64,000 nucleotides of DNA from Pholiota molesta (GCA_014925825.1 JACGCK010000090.1:62001-126000); one strand, 5' to 3'. Shown: positions 34,711 to 48,668, numbered from the stretch's first letter. Notes: generated by a model from the letters alone, not told the origin. Numbers and translations are program-made.

Positions 34711-35527
34711 ATGTCACCCTGTTTTATCTTTCTCTTTGATGCCTATGATCGAAGTCATAACATTGCAGCCTCGAAAGCCCTCCTCGCTGATGTCACTCTA
34801 GGGAATGAGGCCTTGGATTATTTAAGAGGTTCCGAAGGATGTCAAAGGTGATCCCTTCCGCCCGTTTCTATTCTCTACTTATGAAATTGATCGATTTCTG
34901 GCGACAGGGTACGGAGAGGTTATGCAGTTGAGGAGAGCACCAAAGCTTACATAGTTATCAGTGAAGTCTTCCATACCTCATAGTTTATAATTCATATTGA
35001 TTAACATTGTCGGGAACTCGCAGCCTGGGTCTCGTACGAAAGCTACAAGAAAATGCTGAAGCGGGCAGACTACCCTTCCTTCACGAAAGCCATGAAGCCG
35101 CTTCACGTGGGGCCTCTACTCATATGGAACGTCGAATTCGACGTGGACAGCAGCAACGCTCTCGGGGCGCCTGTTACCGAATGCGCAACGATCAGGCCGA
35201 AGGGTGACCATTCCCTACAGGAAGTTATAGCCTCCATGAAGAAGTTACAGGCCATGGGACCTCGGTACAAGTCTATGCATGGTGTTTCGATAGGCAAAAT
35301 TAACGAGGTGAATGGCAAGATCTTTGTGGTCATTGGATGGGACAGTATCAAGGTTCGGCATATTCGTACCTCAATCTATCCGACAGTGAATGGCCTTACT
35401 GAACCGTACATATACTATTTTAGGCGCATACTGAAGCCGCGAAACATCCCCTTTACAAGAGCTCATCTGGGAGATCATTGAAATTGCACAAATCGAGGTA
35501 TCCCACGTATCCTTCACGGTCTATTAA
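34711..35527 (+). CDS. ABM-fold (dimeric alpha-beta barrel) protein
   Basis: Small protein of the fungal antibiotic-biosynthesis-monooxygenase-like fold (two ferredoxin-like repeats), function unknown; members act as cofactor-free oxygenases or binding proteins. Exons 34711-34847, 34908-34960, 35024-35352 and 35424-35527. Seen: TLGNEALDYLRGSEGCQRV, RRGYAVEESTKAYIVITW, VSYESYKKMLKRADYPSFTK, second half PVTECATIRPK, MHGVSIGKINEVNGKIFVVI, GWDSIKAHTEAAKHP, and the C-terminal strand IEIAQIEVSHVSFTVY. At 35455-35458 the frame moves by one base before ELIWEIIEIAQ; without a missing base the tail is unlike the family. Start Met is a best guess; an upstream start in the same frame is possible. Confidence 0.65.
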
Positions 35528-38500
35528 CTCTACTACTACGGCTATACATAAACTGAATAGCCTGTGCGGTGCGTGTATATTTCTCAATGTGTGGAATGCA
35601 TAATGTATGTTTTTGTACAGTAGCATCGAGATTCATTCCTTTCCGATTTCGGTGGGTCCATCGACGGACCCACATAATGTTCAAACAGCCAGTGGCATGT
35701 ATGCTGTGTCTTGTGAACCCGTTGAATCCCATTTCAAAATTGTTCAGGCTTGTGGGCTCGGAGTGGGTCCAGCAGGGTCCAGCTGATTTATAAAAAAACG
35801 CCTTCAATGGTTCCATACTTCAGAGGGGCGATTCTGACCGCTGCCAATGTCAACTCCGTTATTAACTTCAAAGGCGTGGTACATATAGATCTTTCCTTTA
35901 TTAAGACTTGCCATGCGCCAGTTCTTGATCAGACGCAGGCACAGAAGCCGTTGATCCAAGAAGTGCGATGCCAGGTGGGATTGTCAGATATCCAGGTTTC
36001 ATGCAGAGGCCTGCTGAGATGACATTGACGGAGTCACTCATAAACCCCTTCATTATTGTTTTTGTTGCTGATATATCAGCCTTGGTTAAATTATCAACCT
36101 TGCAGGGATTTGGAAGGAACACCGGTGGCTGCCCAATCGAATAAGGCTCCGGGCTTCGGCGTCTATTAATAAATCAATGCCACTTCACTTTCAGCAGGAC
36201 TCTCCCAAATCAACAGCAAGGAGGGCATCATCCGGGAATCATGTCTTTCGCGCAGAGCTGAAAAATTAACGTAAACCAACTCTCGTATCAGAAAACCCAG
36301 AGCGCCGGGATCTAAGCCTAAAATTTACTATGGTATGTGCGAGATTGCTACCAACACGAGGCTTGAAAACTGTTTGATGATAATGAAAACTCTGCTCAAG
36401 TGCTTGTATATGGAGATCTATCATTCCCTTTCCCGTCCTTGAGCGGCTGAAGCGTCAGTCGCTTTGTGGTACTGACAGATAGTAATGAAATGACAGACCG
36501 TACTGACAGAAATAGTAGATGCAAATTGGCGGCAAGCCTTATCATTTCCTTATCATTGTTTGGAACTGGCCCTAGACCGCCCCGTCCCTGATTGATTTGG
36601 TTAGGATAATGTTGAAGACAGATAGCACTTTAGTAAGAAAGGACAGACGAGGTCAGCACTGGCTTGGATCATCTTATATTATTCATGGGATTCATACGAC
36701 GAGGGATACCTGAGGACTCACTGACAGTATTCCGTACTCAGGATCTCACGTTTGATCGGAGTAGAAACGTTCGTCGTTCGAACGCAAGCATGTGCCACTG
36801 TAGGTCAGTAGACAGTGCTTCCGACTTTTGGTCGAAGACTCACAAATTGAGCTGAGGTTGAGCAGATCAATGACAATGATATTCAACGATCTATGGGCGC
36901 TTGAGAGCTTAAGCGATGGTTAACGTCAAGCATTACTAAATATTAAGCGCCGGTCTTGCTCGCTTCCCACTTCCGCGAGTGTGTGTTGTTTGAGATCTTG
37001 ATTCCGTTGAGACATTCAATTTCCGATATCGAAAGCTCAATCCAGAGGACTTGAGGAGGTACACGTACTGTAATCGCTGTGCGTAGGCGGATCCCACACG
37101 TTGGAAAGTCTGAACAGAATTAGCGTAATCAAGGTTTCACGCGCCAATGAAAATCCAGCACACTGCAGCCTCCTTAATGTCGTCTTCAGGATCGTTCGTC
37201 TTTCCGCAATGGCAGGCAGACGCACAGAGCCGAGGTCATACCTGGGCGGATGAACTGCGAATCGCATAACCGGAGGACATGTCCATATGTGCTGCGTCCT
37301 GATCAGGAAACTAGGCGTTCCACGGGCGCTATGTATAGACCCACAGAAGATAAAAATAAAAATATCGGATATCATGTAGCTTGCAATTTGTGAATTTATT
37401 GACAATGTATAAAGGGTGAAGAAAGCAAAGCTATGCAGACTCCGGTCTCGCAGACGGGGTCGCGCACTTGCTCCAAGACGCGTTCCACGCAGGTACTATC
37501 AATGACAAACGCGCACACTTGGCCGGTATATACAATCTCAGAGTCGTATTGTAGCTCAGCGTTCACATGCGCGCATGCGTCCTGATCAAGTGGTCTGTTG
37601 GGCCTGGCGGGCGCTGGTATTAAATCTTTCGGCGGTATTTGAAGTGCTTTCACATCGTTGTCGTCTTTCGCATCCGAATCAGCGAAGGACGAGTGAAGGT
37701 TGTATCATAAGACCTGGCATTGTAATAATAGAGTACATCCATCGATCATGATCAGACTCAGCAGTGGTTCTGCCATGACACCACTGGCATATATTCTGTA
37801 CGAGTTAATCACCGAAGAAAAAGAAGAAAATCTCCTATACAAGAGACAATGAATAGATCACTGTCGCTTCTAGTGTTTGAGTACAATGCATTTCGACGCA
37901 CTTGCGAAACATGATCGACTCGCTACGATGGATCCATTTCCTGAGATGGGTACGTATGCAATTCAGCCTTCTAACGTCTATCTTCTGTTTCGGGGTTCTT
38001 TTCTTGTGCATTGCAGCGCTCCGGCATCTGCGCTTGGCTTCTGTGATTCGCGCGGAGGATGCGCTGGGCGTGGCCATGTGTGGACGCAGTGTGAAAAGGG
38101 GTACATGGATATTCTTACATACTACCTCTATAAGTGACTGGACTCAGCTTGAATGGGGTTGGGCTTTGGACGAATGAATAGATAATAGGCTAACTAAGTC
38201 CGCCTCGAGGTGAAGTTGGCAGAAGCATGCATTTAGTCGGGTGTATCGATAAGCCAGGTCAAAAATAAGTACCTGCGCTGGTCGGTCGCGGGGCCTGTCT
38301 AATTCGAATCATGAGCTATGCTGAGCTACAGAGGCGCGAGGTTTGAAGAAGTGGAACCCTGAGAAGCTGATAAGCCGGCGATTTGTCTGTGCCTGACACG
38401 CCATGAATCATTCAAGTGACGCGATGGTGGGGACGAGTTGTTGCGGATGGGTATCAAAGTGAGATCGACGAGCGCCCGACAGGAGATTGGGATGGCATGT

Positions 38501-39041
38501 CGGGAATGATGTCAGCGATGTGTTTAGTAATAATTGACTTTTCTATTGTGGTGTGTGCTGCGGAGGCGGGAATCGCGGGGCACGAGGTGTTCCCGATTTA
38601 TATCTGTAGTTGCCTGTTATGGACAGGGACTGGTCACGGGGTTGGTCCGTGGGATTGGGACAGGGCTGAGACATTCCGGGCATGTCCGGATTCGGCGGGG
38701 GACTGGGAGTTGTTGACACGGGTTGTTGCCCTGTTGATGGTCGTTTATCTTGGGGCAGCACAAAAACGCTGTTGATCAACTTTCCCGTTTTGCCCTTCCA
38801 CCCAATTCCTTTTCCGGCCAGACTCCGTAACTTGAAGCTCGTCCTCCGCCGCCGCCAACGTCGTCCTCCCCATCCGGCAGCGACTAACTCGCACCGCCCA
38901 GCCCGTTAGTCTTTTTTTTCTCCTCGCCAACCAAGTCGGCCCCGCCCCGTGTTGTAGCTCATCTCTGCCTTTCCGCCATCCAATGCACGCCATCTCCGCC
39001 CTCGACATGCAGAAGCCCGCCCTCTCGCCCACATCGCCACC
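35528..39041. other. Gene-poor stretch
   Basis: 3.5 kb without a supported gene. A minus-strand open stretch ending at 37396 reads PPKDLIPAPARPNRPLDQDA ... YTGQVCAFVIDSTCVERVLE but lacks a start codon or usable acceptor and is treated as unsupported. 38760-39041 is the 5' region of the MADS-box gene, pyrimidine-rich as in many fungal promoters. Confidence 0.4.
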
Positions 39042-40279
39042 ATGCGCAACAAACGCCAGCGCACCGACCTCCCCGGCCCCGCAGGCTCTGCGGACGGCCA
39101 TGCGCAACCGCTCCCGGGCCCGCCGCCCGTCGGCGACGACGCGTTCATCAACGACCACGACGCGGTGGACAGCGCCGGCGACGATGACGACGACGACGAT
39201 GCGAAACCGAAGAGCGACAAGAAGGCGGGACGACGAAAGATCAAGATTGAATTCATCCAGGACAAATCGAGACGTCATATAACGTTCTCCAAAAGGAAAG
39301 CTGGTATGTGCCCCGCTGTCTCACCCCCCGCCTCTTCTCACATGCCTATTTACAGGCATTATGAAAAAGGTAACATTTATTCCAATCCAGTAACCACTCC
39401 GCTTATCCTCTCCCAGGCATATGAACTCTCCACCCTCACCGGCACACAGGTCCTCCTCCTCGTTGTCTCCGAGACCGGCCTCGTCTACACCTTCACCACC
39501 GCTAAGCTCCAGCCCCTCGTCACCCAGCCAGAGGGCAAGAACCTCATCCAGGCCTGTCTCAATGCCCCCACGGCTCTCTGCCTCCACCATGCCCGTCGGC
39601 GCCCCTCTCGGCCGCACGTCAGGCCCATGAACATCCCCGGCCCCCCTCCCAGCGCCAACATCCCCGGCGGCCTCTCCATCAGCGGCGCTCCCACAGTCAA
39701 GGAAGACGACAACGATGATGACCACCTCGAAGACACCGCTGCCTCCCATGGCGGCCGTCCTGCTACCGGCGACAAACGTCGTCGCCGTGGCTCGTCCACA
39801 AGCGGCCCCGCTCCCGCGGGTTCCAACGCTCGTGGACCCACCTCGCCACATTCACCCAATGCCTCCATTCCTCCGCCGCTTAGTATCCCCTCTGGCCAGC
39901 CCGGCGGCCAACAGTCTCACCCTTCGCATCATCCCCAGCAGCAGCAGCCGCAGATAAACCTCGGCTCGCCAACATCGCCCCAGCAGCAGCACCAACAGGT
40001 GCCCGCCTCATCCCCCAGCAGTATTCGGGCGGCTCGTATCCGCACCATCCCGGCCAGCAACAGCAGCACCAACCCCAGCAGCACGACCCCGCCATGTACA
40101 GCCCGCACATGCTGCCCGGCGGCTACACGTACCCCGGGCCTGGCGCGCCGCCAGCACAGGGTGCACCTGGACAACAGCTTGGTGGCCTGGCGGCTGCCGC
40201 TGCGACACAACAACACCATTGGGGCAGTCCTCAGCAGCAACCGCAGGTGGGCCAAGGAGGGCACTATGGCAGGAGATAA
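39042..40279 (+). CDS. MADS-box transcription factor, Mcm1/SRF type
   Basis: DNA-binding regulator of the SRF/Mcm1 type that binds CArG-like sites and works with partner factors in cell-type and cell-cycle control. Acidic N-terminus (run of Asp at residues about 47-53), MADS box GRRKIKIEFIQDKSRRHITF, SKRKAG, IMKK, AYELSTLTGTQVLLLVVSET, GLVYTFTTAKLQPLVTQPEG. Exons 39042-39303, 39356-39369 (only 14 nt, coding IMKK) and from 39417. C-terminal half Gln/Pro/Ser-rich. At the C-run 40012-40016 the frame changes: one more C joins VPASSP to QQYSGGSYPHHPG and the likely true end HWGSPQQQPQVGQGGHYGRR at 40279; read literally the frame runs to 40346 with atypical sequence. A stretch near 39565-39630 also reads plausibly in another frame. 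Confidence 0.88.
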
Positions 40280-40457
40280 ATGGTGTCTGCTGGATCCAAG
40301 GGCTTTAAGCCTCGCCGTGGTGTATCTGTTACTTGTACGACCCTGAGACGACAATCCATCATCGCTTTTCTTTATTCGATCGTGTTCCTTTCTGACCACT
40401 CCGCACGTCTTCTCGTCGCATGGGTGTCATGTGTGCATGTAGTTTAACATCTACAGT

Positions 40458-40492
40458 GCAAATGCAAGTTGCGTGACGCAACTTGCACTTGC
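40458..40492 (+). other. Strong hairpin in the 3' region of the MADS-box gene
   Basis: TGCAAGTTGCG (40463-40473), loop TGA, CGCAACTTGCA (40477-40487): an 11-bp perfect stem with a 3-nt loop, extended by four more pairs (40458-40461 with 40489-40492) after one mismatch. It lies about 180 bp after the probable stop codon, so likely in the 3' UTR or at the transcript end. Role unknown. Confidence 0.7.
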
Positions 40493-43400
40493 CGCTCTAT
40501 TTCTTTTTGCCAGCGACCCAGCCGTTGTTGTTGTTTTCCCTAGTGTTGTCCTCCGACTGCTTGTTTCTTGGTGATTAAAGTCTCCCATCCTCATATGCTG
40601 CCATCCTCTCTGTCCTCTTTTATCTTTCGATGTGATTGATATATGGTGACCGTTTCTATCATTCATTGTCTTACTAGTATCTCATCATCTCCGTCGCTCT
40701 TGTTTTTCTCTTTTTTCTTTTCTTTTTCATTTCCATGTCTGTCGTCTGCCTAGTACTACTTTACCGATCTTGATTTTATAACTCGGTAGCGTACATTTCA
40801 ACACAGTATATGTCTCTCACAATCAACCGCCCGACTTACCACTGGACGTAACCCAGCTGCTCGTCTGCGTTGGCGCCCAATTTCCCCCATCCTTCCGCTC
40901 AATTCCACTTACACCCATCCCATCCTGCAATGTTTCCCTTTTCCTCACTCAGTCTTTCCTTTCTTTTCTTTTTATCATTTTCTTCCTCAGGTCTTTCATT
41001 TATCTTTGATTGACTGATGTACATACTTACCTAGCTGAATCTCGTAGTTACTCGCATACGAGTAACATATGATGGCCCAGTATTATCGTAATCTCTCGCC
41101 TGTTTTCTTTCTTGTTTAGAGTCGGGAATCTGAAAATGCCTTGAAGCATGCTTATATTTATGTCATTGAGCAATAGTTCGAACGCTGAAAGTGGACGCTG
41201 CTTTAGATCTAGCATGGTGAATCTGATCGCCCCATCCCGACAGTGTTGACCGATATATCATACGTGCAGATGGACACCCTTTCCGGAAAGAGACGCAGCG
41301 TCGAAAGAGGGAATATGCCCAACGCGGTAGGGAGGCCGGCAATAATCCCAAGTGGCAAATATCAAACTCCTGTTGTCGATTTAGGAAATTTTTAATTATG
41401 GGCCATTTATAATTGTTGCGGCTGCGCCTGACTGCGCGGATTCGGAGGAAGTTAGTCGTTATGTGATGGGGCGACCGAAATGAGAACATGAGGATGCTGG
41501 CCAAAATGGGCTGGCGCTGGGAAGGCGCTGCTGCGAGTGCGACTCTGGATGAGTTGATGGACTCGAGTGTTGGTTCTTCAATCGACGGAACTGAATCAAC
41601 TGATCGTGGGCTCCTCGGTCCATGCGATTCGGGTGTTTCAGAACGTCGATGAAATTAAATTGGAATTAATATTGGCGGATCGACGACATCGTGTGCGGCC
41701 CGCCGCGCTGCGGATCGGTGTGTATCGATTTGGAAAGGGCGCGGCCAGATGAGGAAAGTTGCTTTTTGCGGGAGGGGCACACCTACTTGTGTGTGCACCA
41801 GCTACATACGCGGTCGTTTTGAAACCAATCTCGCACCACCGCTCTCCTTTGACAGCATTTGGACCTCTAGGACCCAAGGACGCAGTACACAGGTGGAAGT
41901 GTCCTTTCACGCGCGGCGCTTGATCACCGTAAGTCCAGCTTCGGTCTACAGTACTGTCAGTACCTGCTAAGTGCTTCCAAAGTCGACTCTATCTGATTGT
42001 GTTCTGTTCAAAAACCATCCCGAACATGTCGCCTTTATGGCTTGGTACACTTCGTATATGCGGCAACTTAGGAGATCAAACGAGATTCCGAGGCATCTTC
42101 GAGCATCTTCGCTGGACCCAGGAGATTTGAGATTGCTGGGGAATCTCACCGGTACGTTGCATCGACCGATGTCTTTTCAACACGATTCGCAGTGAATGTG
42201 CACTGATCGTAAGTACGGGGATCCTCGTAGCTCATGGAGTATATGCGCTGTGTGCTTACCATCCCGCCCACAGGTATCTGGGGGATGACGTGGAGTGCTA
42301 AGAACCCAAGTACTCGTCCCCGACAGTGTGCACACCCATACATGAGGCGAGCCAAGCATATGCGTTATTGTCATTGGTATGACTCTACTGTGAATTGGCG
42401 CTCGTACGATTTCTTGCCTCTTTCAACCCGTCACCTGGACCTCATCATGCATCGTGTATAATTCAGCACACCATCGTATCTACATTCGCTATAGCAACAC
42501 CGCAGACGATATCGGTATTCTGGGACCGTTATCCAACGTTAGCTGACAGTGGCACATGTAGGGCCGAACACGCCTTTTCGGGATTTTATTGCTAAACGAG
42601 GTTGGGATACTTATGGTGCCTTTACGGCGTTGCGATCCCGAGCAACAATCCCACCTCGGCACGCATACGGTGAACAATGTACCAAGCTAAACAAATGGCG
42701 TCTATAATCTCTGGGCTGACATATTCTATCTCTATCGGATGTCAGCCACATTATGTGACTGGAGTCTGGCGCTGTGCTTGAAGGTGTGCTTCCCCAGCCC
42801 CGTGGACTCATGGTGCGCTAGGTTGTGCTGTGCTTCCTACCGCTTCCTACCGCTAAACTGATGCGGTTTACGTTTGTAGCATGAGGAAATGAACAATTGG
42901 GGTGGTGTGGGTGCACTTCCCCGCTGGGGCCGGAAATACACTGTGGGTTATCATGGTGGACGCCCGTTGATCGCCGCCAATGTCTGTTAATCAAATGGTG
43001 TACAGTGCGCATACGGGCTTTTCAATCTTGCTTTGTCGCCGCGCTTCGATAATCGAAGTCTGCAGGCTGCTTTTCTTGGGGCGAACAACTAGGCGACAAC
43101 CTCGTTCATGATCTCCTGAATTCGTGCCAGGTCTACGCACTTCAAAGCAGCTGACTAGCCAGGACGGCAATCGGCGCGCAATATTCAAATCCTGGTCTTC
43201 ACTGCATGGCTGATATCTACTACCGGCGGATATGTGGCGCACATATTCAGCGCCTGTGTCTGTCAATATTGATATGTCGTTGACAATCTCGTGCTGTGCT
43301 GCTGTGCTATTCTCGATATCATCAGCTCATGGCGCGTGGTTTCTTGTCTTTTCTTGTCCACTCAGCTATTGATAGGCCACCAGGCTGATCTATATTAGAG

Positions 43401-46400
43401 GACCCATTTTACGTCCAGATACTCACGAGGCGCTAGGAAGGCACCGCGGACAGACACCTATGGACGTCTTTCATTTTGGGATAGTGACTTGAACTTGTAA
43501 ACTTGGAGTATCTTCCAACTCCCGACTTCTTGAGGCTCCTCGTCATCGAATTATGGATTGATATGGCTGTAATACCGAATAGAGCCGTCTTCATCACTGT
43601 CAAGACCTACGTCGGTACCGCACCGATGGAAGCTGCAGCAAGTGCTTTTTAAAATAGCAAGAGACGAGCGGCGTTTGAACGGGCCATCAACAAGATACTG
43701 TTCATTTGAAATGCTCTGGTAGTAACCGCATCCCAGCTAAAGGCAATTTCTGGCGCTTATATTTGTCCCACGGCGATTCTTGGTGGTATTCCGTGACACC
43801 CAAGGTCCTGGGATTGTATAATGCCAACTCTTCCTTTCAGCAGGCAACGTAGCTTCATCCTCCTCCATTCTATCTTACCTTTATCATGCATCAACAATCA
43901 TACGTGCCCGAACTTGTGGGGTCGCATTGGACCGCATTGATGTTGCCCAAAATGGCAATCGCGCCCATTCAACCTTGTGTATTCCTAAATTTCGACATCG
44001 ACCAAAAAGCTGTGTTCTGACCGTTCAAGATTTCAATGCAGGAATCAAATCATCGAATCATTCTGGATCATGAGGTGTCGCGATCGAGATGTCTACGCAG
44101 ATTTCGAGGAGTCATAACTGGGAAATCCCAAGCATTGGATATCATGGTATAGCAATTATCATTTCTAGTTTTAGTCGGGAACATAACTGATTTAACACAA
44201 ACAATTTCTATCTGTTTAGCTGATGTACAGAGATCCATAAAGACCAATTGCACGCATCGGCCACGTGTGATCGATGGGTGTTGTATGCGAAAGCGATGAG
44301 GCATGCCCATTCACTCTTGTCACATTGCACCCATTTAGAATGGCGTTTCGTTATTCTATTGAAGTCTAGATGGGCTACTCCTGGCTACTCATAACATCTT
44401 CCTATATAATCTAATCATAAACCGGGACAATGCTTGACGACTGTATTGATTGGCCTTTCTGTAGCCCCGCTTAATAATCTTCGCATTCTACCATCTGTAA
44501 AGATTATCATCTTAGGAACCTCTCAAGCCGAGAGACTATGAAGACCAATTACTGAGCCAAGGCCGTTAATTTATGCATGTCAGCGCGCTATCTGTAACAA
44601 GCAACAAGGATCAATGATAAATTCAATGAACTGCAATACGATGATGAGAGTACGTATTGATATGGATGCTGATTCGGATAGTATGCTATGCCACGCTCGC
44701 TATCGAATAACTTATTAGGCCTCAAATATACAGTAGCCTGGAGTAATCAGCCCAGTGAGTGCTATAGCGGCTTATTCGGGATTTCAGAGGATATCGGTTT
44801 GTGGCGCCCTCGAAATCCAGATGATATTATCTATCAAATAATTTTCAACTGTCGCATTGTCAATGCGACCCGCGGACGCGAACTTGAAGTTGAACAGGTA
44901 TTTTGCTGCATTTTACCATTCGCGCATCCTGCATGTAGACCCGGGATAGCTGACTGCCCCAAAAGCATAAAGTAGGCGGCCCGTATGGGCGTTTGTTTGA
45001 GCTGTCATCGATGTCATCCCTTACGCGATGCGGGGTAACTTGTAACCGAATATCCAGGATCCTGAAGCAGACAACAAACGACTATCAGTGACCAGTGATG
45101 GGTATTGATCTCTGATGTCATGCTATATTATTACTACTTACACCTGCCAGAGCTGATACTGCAATAACTGATCAACCACCCAGAAAACGAACGAGAGCGG
45201 GAATCTGAACAATGTCGAGAAGTCTAGGTGACGATCAGGATTTCATATGTTGCATGTCTATTTTGCCGACTTGGTCTGTCCTTGCGACTCGCGAGTGGAT
45301 ACTGAAGGCCTCGCAAAATTCGCGATTCCGAGGGGTAGATTTTATTTTTGGTGACAGGTATGTAAGACGGATTATGATGATGCTATCTATTGCTCAGAAT
45401 TTTGCACAGTCCGAGTCCAGACTTCATACTTGAATCTAGACGGCCAAATCGATCTATGCAGGAGATAGAAGCGGACTAAGTACAAGAAGAACACATATGT
45501 CAGGGAATGGAGATAGAGTGTATTTAACATACAGTTGCCTTGGTTGCAGGAGATGCTTTCTTGGAGCGCTTTCGAATTCATGCTCGCAGCGCAGCGCGTT
45601 GGCGCGTATGTTGCGTTGAGAATTTGTAGCGCTGAAGTATTGTATATTTGGGCTGCGGTCTGCCTCTGGGAAAAACAGGTGAGCTATTCATATCTGTGGT
45701 CTTGGATTGACTCCAGTGAATCGCCAAGTCGGATCATTCTTCTGAATAGTTTTGAATGTAAGTAAATGTCAGTATGGGTACCAGGTGTTCGACATGTTCG
45801 ATGTGAACAGATTCAGCAACAAAACATAGCACAACTTTCGTTACTTCCATGTTTTGGGATCTGTTCCTGTCAGTTGGCGCCTGATAGATTAATTTTATGA
45901 ACACAAGACACCTTGGTGATTAGATTCGAGCTGACGGCAAGAGCTGCTTCTTTTTCCCCAAGTGACGATTCAGCAGGTGAAGCCAGTATCAGATAACCAA
46001 ACTGAACCTGATAGAAGGAATCCTTTATCAATAATAAATCTCCTAGGTTTTCCAGCTCTGTCCACGCGTCAGGCCGGGATGCTGGGTATGATAACTGTGA
46101 TGCTTCTGCCGGGCGACACATTAATAAGCGACCACGACCATTCGCCTCGAACATGTACAGTACCGTGTAAAATCTATGGGTGTGGTGGTGGTGGAATGGT
46201 GCATACGCACTTGGGAATTATATATTTGGGAATGCACATTTGATGGAAGCGATTGATCAAGCCTTCCGTGGTCCCGCATCAGGAAGTAATGCTGCCTTTA
46301 CGGGTCAGCAATATCCCCTAATTCGCCCGTGTGAGTCCGCACGCCGCACCGTTGCTAATTTTGACGCTCGTCTTCCATGGCAGAATATTTTGATGAATCA

Positions 46401-48668
46401 TACAAGATCATACATGAACGTTTTCTTACTCCCATGCACACTAGCCTGAAAAGAGAATGGGAAGGATCCTATGTATATCATAGTATGTAACATGTGAACA
46501 AATCGAGGAGGGGCCAGCCTTTGCTGCATCGTTCTTGAAATCCTTGAAGCATTGTGTTTTAGTCACTGGGTGTCGTTTCTATGCGGGCGCTCGTCGAGCG
46601 CGTCGCGCCCAAGTCGCGCCTACACTTGCTATGCGTGGCACACGGACCCACATTGTAAGTAATCTGCATCATGTAAAGTCCCCACTGAGCGGTCCCTATC
46701 CCTATCCCTATGGTCTCAATGTCTATCTAATCTGCATCATGGCATACTAGTGCCGGCAAGGGTGTGAAAAACGCGCCTTGAGGCTGAGCGTCTACATAGG
46801 GGCTGTCAGGCTGTCAGGCGAGGTACGTTGGAATCACCAAGGAAAAATCTGACGCGATATCTGCGGTCTGCGGTTAGGTTGTGCCAAGGTTGTGCCGTTT
46901 TTTTTAGGACCCCAATCCCGCACAAACTGCCAAGGCAAATTCAAGGCCAAGTCCACTGTCCACATAGATTGTCCACCACCATGAGTGCAGAACACAACAA
47001 TAAGCTGGTAATTTGCTCTGTAGCGCTAACGGGTCTCTCAGTCGTATGAGCATGGCGGGTGCCCTAAGAAGTGCAGAACGTCCCACAAGCTAGCGGCAGA
47101 AAAAGGAAAGAAATCTTCCCGATTCTTCCATCGGTTGCCTGCCTCGTTGCGGGAGACAAGGAGGAGATTGGCCCCTCCCATCAGACCATCTGATCATCTC
47201 CACAGGTCGGATTCCCTGGGATTGCATTCGGATTGGATTTCCATATACAGGTGGATTGTTTGCAATCGAGGGTGCGTGCATACAATGGACGCTAATTGCC
47301 TCCGATCTGATGTCCATTGTGACCACATCATGCGTTCCCTTCCATATCTGCGCGCTCCCCTTATCCGAATCCATCTGTCTGCTATCCACACCCCGGCGAT
47401 AACAAAGTCCTGCGAGCGCGTCCTGGTACACCACCCAAGGTCAAGCAATGCCTCGCCGAGTCCACCATAAACGGAGTGGCCGGACCTTTCATAATAACTA
47501 CACCCCCCTCGAGGACAGCTGTCGAGTAAGGTTTGGTGAAATATTACTATGAGTGCTTTTAATGCACCGCAAATGAACTGTCCGACAGAATGGGCCGCAG
47601 ATAAGGCTAACTTGAGCTCCAGAAAGAGAGGAACTTTGGTCCCCCATTATATGAGTTCCATAATGAATGTCATTGAAGGTCGGGTAATGACTCACCCACC
47701 CAACGCCCACCATGATATCAATCAGTACAGGAGGCAAACACTTTTCAAACCCAGTCTCTCCCAAGATCCAATTTCATCAATGTATCTGTCGTAGTATTTA
47801 TTCCGTGTAGCAAGAGAATAAAACATGGCGGGTTTAACATGACAGTCGTGAACCGGCGATGTGAAAGGAAAGGTAAGAAATGATCCATTAGATATGTTAT
47901 ATCAAAGATTATTCATGTGCCACGACTGGTAGTGGTGTGTATGTGTAGTACAGCATATGAGGTAGATTTTGTTGGACAAACAGCTAAGGCAAAACAATCG
48001 ATAGCGGAGGCAAATATGCGCCTGAGGAACGCAAATAATATAAGAAGGATAATGATAAGATCAGACTTCAACCTTAAATTTAAAAAGGCAACGATGGAAG
48101 AAGGAAAGAAATGTCGACGTCGTTGAAATGGGGCGGAAGAACCACGGTCCATAGGGGTGGGTGCATAAATCAGGAAATTCATCTTCCATCCTAGGAAGCC
48201 GTCGTCATCCACGTCCAGATCATGTTGGGTAAAAAAATCACAACCGAGAAAGGAAGAAAGTGCAGAACGTAAAAGGAAATAAAACAGACGTCGGAATGAC
48301 CAAGGTTGGCCAGCGACCTTGCATCAATTTGGAACTTGCTCAGCGTATCCAAGACGCGGAGCAAATATTGATGGTGATGTAGCATGCAGCGTGTCGTAGT
48401 CATGCCGTCGTCTGCTCGCAATCACTTTCCAGAGAAAAGTGAATGCCAAAACATAATGGCTGCCTTCTGCGGATGACAATATGGCAAGCGAAACCGACAT
48501 GTGTCCCAATTTTGACCATAAAAAACCGGGCAGTATACATTGTCGGCGTAGAGTGTGTTGCAGCCAAGGCCGGGGAAGGAAGATTGGGTCATAGCCTTTA
48601 ATAGTAGGAGGTATCGTCACTTGTGAGATGAATGAGGTCCCTCATTTCCAGATTTCTGGAGCCTGGTG
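40493..48668. other. Gene-sparse region of about 8.2 kb
   Basis: No gene, RNA or complete mobile element that I can support. Open frames stay below about 115 codons, overlap on both strands and lack domains or matching splice signals. Small structures: a perfect palindrome GTTACTCG-CATA-CGAGTAAC at 41047-41066, a tandem CTTCCTACCG pair near 42835-42854, and three CCCTAT units near 46694-46711. Some could be decayed transposon sequence, but I recognise no ends. Confidence 0.4.

Noticed and set aside
37396..37700. Minus-strand open stretch with PPKDLIPAPARPNRPLDQDA
   Set aside because: Starts just after a stop with no ATG or acceptor; considered as a pheromone-like precursor but there is no C-terminal CaaX box.
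46694..46711. CCCTAT repeats resembling a telomere-like array
   Set aside because: Only three units, not the TTAGGG/CCCTAA telomere repeat, and in the middle of the window.
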